From JBHEMT01 sp046262435 (GTDB taxonomy: Bacteria; Chloroflexota; Dormibacteria; Aeolococcales; Aeolococcaceae): DNA of 8,832 nt. Positions 6,636 through 8,832 of the stretch are shown piece after piece. Below the pieces are notes generated by a model. That model ran no database searches, had not been told where the DNA came from, and saw only the letters and a list, made by a program, of their open reading frames with translations. Location: assembly GCA_046262435.1 (NCBI GenBank), contig JBHEMT010000001.1:1-8832 (forward strand). The letters are read 5' to 3'. Numbering within the stretch: position 1 is the first letter of the stretch; each line of letters starts with the position of its first letter. The position numbers and the translations under genes were made by a program.

Positions 6636-7666
6636 CGCGGCGCGGGGGCGTCCTGGCAGGGGCAGCGGTGCTCACCGCGTGCGCCGTCTTCGGCGTCACC
6701 CGCGGCCAGCTTGCTGGAGGCGGAACGCCCCGCGCCGACGAGCCCGGTGCTTTGGCCGCGCCGTCAGGAAGCCCCGGCGACGTGACCGCGGGCGTGGTCA
6801 ACATCAACGGCCGCGTCCCTGAGGGGGTGATGGCCGGAACCGGCATGATCCTCACCGACGACGGCATCGTGCTGACCAACAACCACGTGGTCGCCGGAAC
6901 CGACGCTCTCGTCGCTCAGTTCGCCGGCCAGGGCCAGGTGTATCGGGCGACCGTGCTCGGAGTCGACCCGAGTCATGACGTGGCCGTCATCCGCCTGGTC
7001 GGCGCGTCGCACTTGCCCACGGTGCCCATCGAAACCTCAGGAGCGGTCGCCACCGGAGACCACGTCACGGGAATGGGCAACGCGCTCGGCAAGAACGGGA
7101 GCCCGGTGGTGGCGACCGGCGTCGTGACAGGACTCGATGAGACGCTCGAGGTCTCCGCTGACGGCAACCGGCTGCACACCACGCTGAACGGGCTGATCAA
7201 GTTCACCGCCCCGATTCAACCGGGCGACTCGGGAGGACCGCTGATCAATGATTCCGGCCGGGTGATCGGGATGGACACCGCGGGGTCGTTTCCCGACCAC
7301 GGAGCCGGATTCGGCGCCGCCATTCCAATCAGCGCCGCGCTGGCGATCGCCGACCAGATCCGAGCCGGGGTAACCTCGGCCTACATCCAGTCCGGACACA
7401 GCGGCACCCTGGGCATCGCCGTGGTGGACGGTCCCAGCGGGCCCGTGGTCAGCCGGGTTGTGCACGGTGATGCGGGCGCCGGGGCCGGCATCGCGGCGGG
7501 CAACGTGGTCCTGGCGGTGGGCGGTGTCGCGGTGCATACCGCCACCGAATGTGACGCGGCGGCGGCGGGTCATCGTCCCGGCGACCGCCTGAGCGTGGGC
7601 TGGCGCGACTCGTCCGGCGCCCAGCATCTCAGGACAGTGGTGCTCTCCTCGGGACCTCCGGCCTAG
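6632..7666 (+). CDS. HtrA/DegP-like trypsin-family serine protease with PDZ domain
   Basis: An envelope serine protease (S1C family) that degrades or checks misfolded or specific extracytoplasmic proteins. It has 344 residues. A basic N-terminus (MTRR) and hydrophobic segment (6-22) target it to the membrane; LTAC ending at C17 also fits a lipobox, so it may be a lipoprotein or signal-anchored. The protease domain spans about 50-245 with the full triad: H85 (LTNNHVV), D116 (SHDVAVIRL) and S200 (QPGDSGGPL), with the oxyanion-hole glycines at 198-201. One PDZ domain follows (about 257-340, GTLGIAVVDG to LSVGWRDSSG). A single-PDZ layout with an N-terminal anchor resembles DegS and actinobacterial HtrA/PepD. 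The ATG at 6632 overlaps the propeller stop by ATGA, so both products are made together and may act as a complex. The protease looks catalytically competent; its substrate is unknown. Confidence 0.95.
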   Translation: MTRRGGVLAGAAVLTACAVFGVTRGQLAGGGTPRADEPGALAAPSGSPGDVTAGVVNINGRVPEGVMAGTGMILTDDGIVLTNNHVVAGTDALVAQFAGQGQVYRATVLGVDPSHDVAVIRLVGASHLPTVPIETSGAVATGDHVTGMGNALGKNGSPVVATGVVTGLDETLEVSADGNRLHTTLNGLIKFTAPIQPGDSGGPLINDSGRVIGMDTAGSFPDHGAGFGAAIPISAALAIADQIRAGVTSAYIQSGHSGTLGIAVVDGPSGPVVSRVVHGDAGAGAGIAAGNVVLAVGGVAVHTATECDAAAAGHRPGDRLSVGWRDSSGAQHLRTVVLSSGPPA

Positions 7667-7748
7667 CTGGGTCGTGGCGGTTCCGCGCGCCTACAGCGTT
7701 CCCGTCAGAGCCTGAAGCACCAGGCTGCTGACCGCCACGGTGACCCAG
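7667..7748. terminator. Long imperfect inverted repeat at the htrA/yeiH convergent 3' ends
   Basis: CTGGGTCGTGGCGGT (7667-7681), starting at the base after the htrA stop, pairs over all 15 positions with 7731-7748, interrupted by a 3-nt bulge (GGT, 7739-7741). The 49-nt loop holds a second hairpin, AGCCTG/CAGGCT (7709-7726). The structure spans the 24-bp intergenic gap and the end of yeiH. It could act as a bidirectional terminator or 3' stabiliser, but no U tract is present. Confidence 0.35.
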
Positions 7749-8791
7749 AGGATTCCGCCGAGCACGAGCGGGCGGGCACCGGCTCTGCGCAGTTGGGCCA
7801 GGCGGATCGACAGCCCGATGCCGGCCAGGGCAAGCGTGATCAGGAACAGGCCGGCAGTGTTCAGGTTGGCATGCCAGGAGGACGGGATCGCGTGCGCGGT
7901 GTCGAGCGCACTGGCGAGGAGAAACCCACCCAGGAACAGCGGGATAATCTTCGTCCAGCGGAGCCTGCCACCTCCTCCACCCGCGGGGGCATGAACACCG
8001 CGCCGCAGCCGCCGAGCCCGCAGCCCGACAAGGACCGCGCAGATGGGAATGATCATCAGGGTGCGGGTGAGCTTGACCACCACGCCATAGCTCCCTGCGT
8101 CAGCGCCGTAGCTGTAGGCGGCGGCCACCACCGAGGAGGTGTCGTTGATCGCCGTCCCCGACCACAGCCCGAAGGCATGCTGCGACAGGCCGAGGAGATG
8201 GCCGACCACCGGGAAAAGGAGCACGGCGGCGATGTTGAAGGTGAAGACCGTGCCGATCGCATATGCGACGTCGGCGTCTGCCACGTCCATCACCGCGGTG
8301 ACCGCCGCGATCGCTGACGCACCGCAGACGCTGGTGCCGACACCGATCAGCGTGGTGGCACCGCTGCCGATCCCCAGCAGCCGACCGCACCACCACGCGC
8401 TGCCCAGCCCGATCAGCAGCGTGCCGACCATCACCGGAAGCGACCCGCCCCCGACACGCGCGACCTGTCCCAGGGAGAGGCCGGTTCCGAGCAGCACGAT
8501 GGCTGCCTGAAGAAAGAATTTGCCCGCGACCTCCAGCCCCGGCGCCAGACGCGCGCCAGGCCGCACCACCGGCGACAGCGCGGCGCCGAACACGATGCCA
8601 AGCACGGGCGCGCCGGCCAGCGGAACGCGCGACGCGAGGAGCGTCGCGACCGCGGCCACGGCCGCGGCGAGAGCGAGCCCCGGAAGCGCCGCGGCTGCGG
8701 CGGTCAAGGGCCTTCCTGAAGGCTCAACGCGCTCCCCGTGCGTCACCCGCGACGTTCGCCGCCGTCCCCGTGACAGCGCTGGCCCACCCAC
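7691..8791 (-). CDS. yeiH: YeiH-family (UPF0324) putative sulfate exporter, multi-pass membrane protein
   Basis: A polytopic inner-membrane protein of the UPF0324/YeiH family, named as putative sulfate exporters; the substrate is not experimentally firm. From the GTG at 8791 it has 366 residues, with about ten hydrophobic segments. Family signatures, numbered from this start, are the first helix LPGLALAAAVAAVATLL (about 36-52), IGVGTSVCGASAIAAV (about 149-164), GTAINDTSSVVAAAYSYG (about 212-229), KLTRTLMIIPI (about 240-250) and the final AGIGLSIRLAQLRRAGARPL block. I prefer 8791 because TAGAGT (TAnnnT) lies 7 nt upstream, as at two other genes here. Alternatives are a GTG at 8818, a GTG at 8746, and a TTG at 8707 with AGGAAGG just upstream, which matches the short N-terminus of E. 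coli YeiH. The gene converges on htrA with a 24-bp gap. In other bacteria yeiH often sits beside a LysR regulator; any such gene here would lie beyond the right edge. Confidence 0.9.
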   Translation of the reverse strand: MGGPALSRGRRRTSRVTHGERVEPSGRPLTAAAAALPGLALAAAVAAVATLLASRVPLAGAPVLGIVFGAALSPVVRPGARLAPGLEVAGKFFLQAAIVLLGTGLSLGQVARVGGGSLPVMVGTLLIGLGSAWWCGRLLGIGSGATTLIGVGTSVCGASAIAAVTAVMDVADADVAYAIGTVFTFNIAAVLLFPVVGHLLGLSQHAFGLWSGTAINDTSSVVAAAYSYGADAGSYGVVVKLTRTLMIIPICAVLVGLRARRLRRGVHAPAGGGGGRLRWTKIIPLFLGGFLLASALDTAHAIPSSWHANLNTAGLFLITLALAGIGLSIRLAQLRRAGARPLVLGGILWVTVAVSSLVLQALTGTL

Positions 8792-8814
8792 CGGTTCAAC
8801 TCTAGGTGAACCGG
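8791..8814 (-). promoter_or_regulatory. Palindromic operator candidate overlapping the yeiH -10 box
   Basis: A perfect 8-bp inverted repeat, CCGGTTCA (8791-8798) and TGAACCGG (8807-8814), is separated by 8 bp that are partly symmetric as well. Read on the minus strand, the centre contains TAGAGT (8804-8799), a TAnnnT box 7 nt before the GTG at 8791. A dimeric regulator bound here would cover the -10 region, so repression, or MerR- or LysR-type control, is plausible. Confidence 0.45.
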
Positions 8815-8832
8815 GCACCGCAACCGGTCGAA

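Overview
This is a GC-rich, densely coding bacterial chromosome segment with eight protein genes and no tRNA, rRNA, CRISPR array, insertion sequence or phage gene that I can see. GTG starts are frequent. The MutY has an actinobacterial-type short C-terminus, and the polyprenyl-phosphate phosphoribosyltransferase is like mycobacterial Rv3806c. Three starts look leaderless, with a TAnnnT box 6-7 nt upstream. These traits suggest an actinomycete or another high-GC, leaderless-rich lineage such as Chloroflexota or Dormibacterota. The sequence alone does not settle which.

Layout. Positions 1-980 (minus) hold the first 326 codons of an isocitrate dehydrogenase that runs off the left edge. It is divergent from a MutY-type adenine DNA glycosylase (1135-1983, plus). 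Next comes a plus-strand cluster: a single-domain response regulator (2074-2523), a small protein resembling a degenerate GGDEF domain (2576-2944), and a UbiA-family decaprenyl-phosphate phosphoribosyltransferase (2962-3933). After a 119-bp gap with a terminator-like hairpin and a candidate promoter, a two-gene operon follows: a membrane-anchored, proline-rich, 14-repeat beta-propeller protein (4053-6635) and an HtrA-like serine protease with a PDZ domain (6632-7666). The two overlap by the ATGA motif. A YeiH-family membrane transporter (7691 to about 8791, minus) converges on them, and its promoter region holds a palindrome.

How the genes may work together. The only strong functional couplings visible are the ATGA-linked propeller and HtrA pair, probably an envelope or secreted-protein quality-control or scaffold module, and the response regulator followed by the GGDEF-like gene, probably a signalling pair with no catalytic output of its own. 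The rest are housekeeping genes for the TCA cycle, base-excision repair, a cell-envelope sugar donor and anion export. I find no clear previously undescribed defence or mobile system. The best leads are the propeller-HtrA pair, the REC plus pseudo-GGDEF pair, and the recurrent leaderless promoter geometry.
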